Shown piece by piece: positions 63,269 through 64,000 of a DNA stretch of 64,000 nt; within the stretch, counting starts at the first letter, position 1; every line of letters begins with the position of its first letter. The notes beneath the pieces are model-generated. The model searched no databases. It was not told the origin of the DNA and saw only the letters and a list, made by a program, of their open reading frames with translations. The position numbers and the translations under genes are program-made. Source of the stretch: an uncultured Alphaproteobacteria bacterium (GTDB taxonomy: Bacteria > Pseudomonadota > Alphaproteobacteria > Methylaequorales > Methylaequoraceae). The stretch lies in the NCBI GenBank assembly GCA_902524895.1, contig CABZFH010000006.1:1-64000 (forward strand). The letters run 5' to 3'.

Positions 63269-64000
63269 TATATTTTTACCTCAGCTAATCCTGCTGTAAA
63301 TCCTGGGCCTAACGCTGACATTAAAAAATTACCTCTTGAAATAGGGTCATTTAAAAAAGTCATTAAAACCAGAAATACCGTTACAGAAGATATATTACCA
63401 TAATTTTCTAGAACTTCTCTAGCCTTTGACAGTGATTTATGATCAGAAAAAATTTTTCTATAAGAATTAATGATTTTAGATCCACCTGGGTGCATGATAA
63501 ACCCATCAACGCTATTAGATGTAAAATCATCTATAACAGTTTTTAATTTAGAAGATATGAATTCTGGAATAGATTTATCAAATAATACTCCTAAACTATC
63601 ATTTTCAATAGTCCATCCCATAAGATTTAAAGTGTTTTTCCATGTATATTCAGATGATTTCAACACTTTACAATCTCCCTTATTGCCGATTAAAAATGAA
63701 ACAGCACCATCACCAAACAATGCAGTGCTAACGATGTTTGCCTTAGAAAAAATTTGGGGTCTAAATGTCAAACTACATATTTCGACACAACAAACTAAAA
63801 TTGTTTTCAAAGAAGATTTATACATATCAATTGCCCTTGATAAGCCTAAAACGCCCCCAGCACAACCATACCCAAAAATTGGTAATCTTTTTGTTTGACT
63901 TGGAAAATTAAAATAATTTATCAATTCTGCATCTAAAGTTGGGGTGATTATTCCGGTACTATTAATCAGAACGATTCCAGAAATATCGCCCGGAGATTTA
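63268..64000 (-). CDS. Type III polyketide synthase (chalcone-synthase-like), 5' end outside window
   Basis: A thiolase-fold enzyme that extends acyl-CoA with malonyl-CoA into resorcinols or pyrones. The catalytic Cys is in FGYGCAGGVLGLSRA, the His in GFIMHPGGSKII, and the Asn in LENYGNISSVTV, so the triad is complete. The C-terminal GPGFTAGLAEVKI is typical. The track starts at an internal TTG (63924). The frame stays open to the window edge (SPGDISGIVLINSTGIITPTL), so roughly the first 110-130 residues are missing. It is translationally coupled to the ICMT-like gene. Confidence 0.92.
   Translation of the reverse strand, partial: KSPGDISGIVLINSTGIITPTLDAELINYFNFPSQTKRLPIFGYGCAGGVLGLSRAIDMYKSSLKTILVCCVEICSLTFRPQIFSKANIVSTALFGDGAVSFLIGNKGDCKVLKSSEYTWKNTLNLMGWTIENDSLGVLFDKSIPEFISSKLKTVIDDFTSNSVDGFIMHPGGSKIINSYRKIFSDHKSLSKAREVLENYGNISSVTVFLVLMTFLNDPISRGNFLMSALGPGFTAGLAEVKI

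Overview
The window is a gene-dense, very AT-rich stretch of a bacterial chromosome. By eye it is near 30% GC, intergenic gaps are short and neighbouring genes often overlap by 1-20 bases. Several traits point to an alphaproteobacterium with a streamlined genome: the tig-clpP-clpX-lon-hupB block, an NDUFA12-type complex I accessory gene next to MlaD and DUF2155 genes, a COG3146 (DUF482) protein, an NrdJ C-terminal-type protein, an aerobic nuo operon, and an Irr-box-like site ahead of the isc operon. A free-living marine lineage (Pelagibacterales, HIMB59 or SAR116-like) fits, but I cannot fix the taxon from sequence alone. I see no phage, insertion sequence, CRISPR array or rRNA.

Layout. 1-5.7 kb (minus): nuoA-B-C-D-E-F, with nuoF cut by the window edge and carrying an apparent frameshift, preceded by a secreted protein of unknown function. 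5.7-5.9 kb: tRNA-Asp and tRNA-Val. 6-12.8 kb: a family-5 uracil-DNA glycosylase (plus), then hupB, lon, clpX, clpP and tig (minus), with tRNA-Leu just upstream of tig. 12.9-18.9 kb: nnr, an exported unknown, bioB, trmL, a methyltransferase, a tautomerase, and several small exported proteins or lipoproteins, one of which is missing from the ORF track. 19-20.9 kb: tRNA-Met and a cytochrome c / PQQ-type sugar dehydrogenase pair with its own promoter and terminator. 21-28.2 kb (minus): cysE, then iscS-iscU-iscA-hscB-hscA-fdx-iscX-mnmA, an assembly line that feeds cysteine sulfur into Fe-S clusters and tRNA thiolation.

28.2-41.5 kb: an alpha/beta hydrolase, anmK and tyrS (head to head), an AsmA/YhdP-like envelope protein, bcp, then amidase - PBP1A - prfB (minus). 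prfB shows a classical +1 programmed frameshift site, so its true start lies upstream of the listed ORF. RNase E follows. 41.5-51 kb: an aminotransferase, the operon bepA-like - aroQ - accB - accC - aat (plus), a minus operon NDUFA12 - mlaD - mlaD - small ORF - DUF2155, then an NrdJb-like protein, a RidA-family protein and a COG3146 protein. 51-60 kb: clpS-clpA, a sugar-nucleotide operon (J-domain protein, galU, ugd, pgm/manB), a glycosyltransferase, nth and a cupredoxin-like protein. 60-64 kb (minus): a CBS-domain membrane protein, two small ORFs, a photolyase/cryptochrome, and an isoprenylcysteine-methyltransferase-like protein overlapping a type III polyketide synthase that runs off the window.

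The most notable points are the prfB recoding site, the Irr-box-like site and palindrome at the isc promoter, the tandem MlaD pair, the stand-alone NrdJ C-terminal module, the type III PKS / methyltransferase pair, and a small, probably well expressed exported peptide absent from the ORF track.
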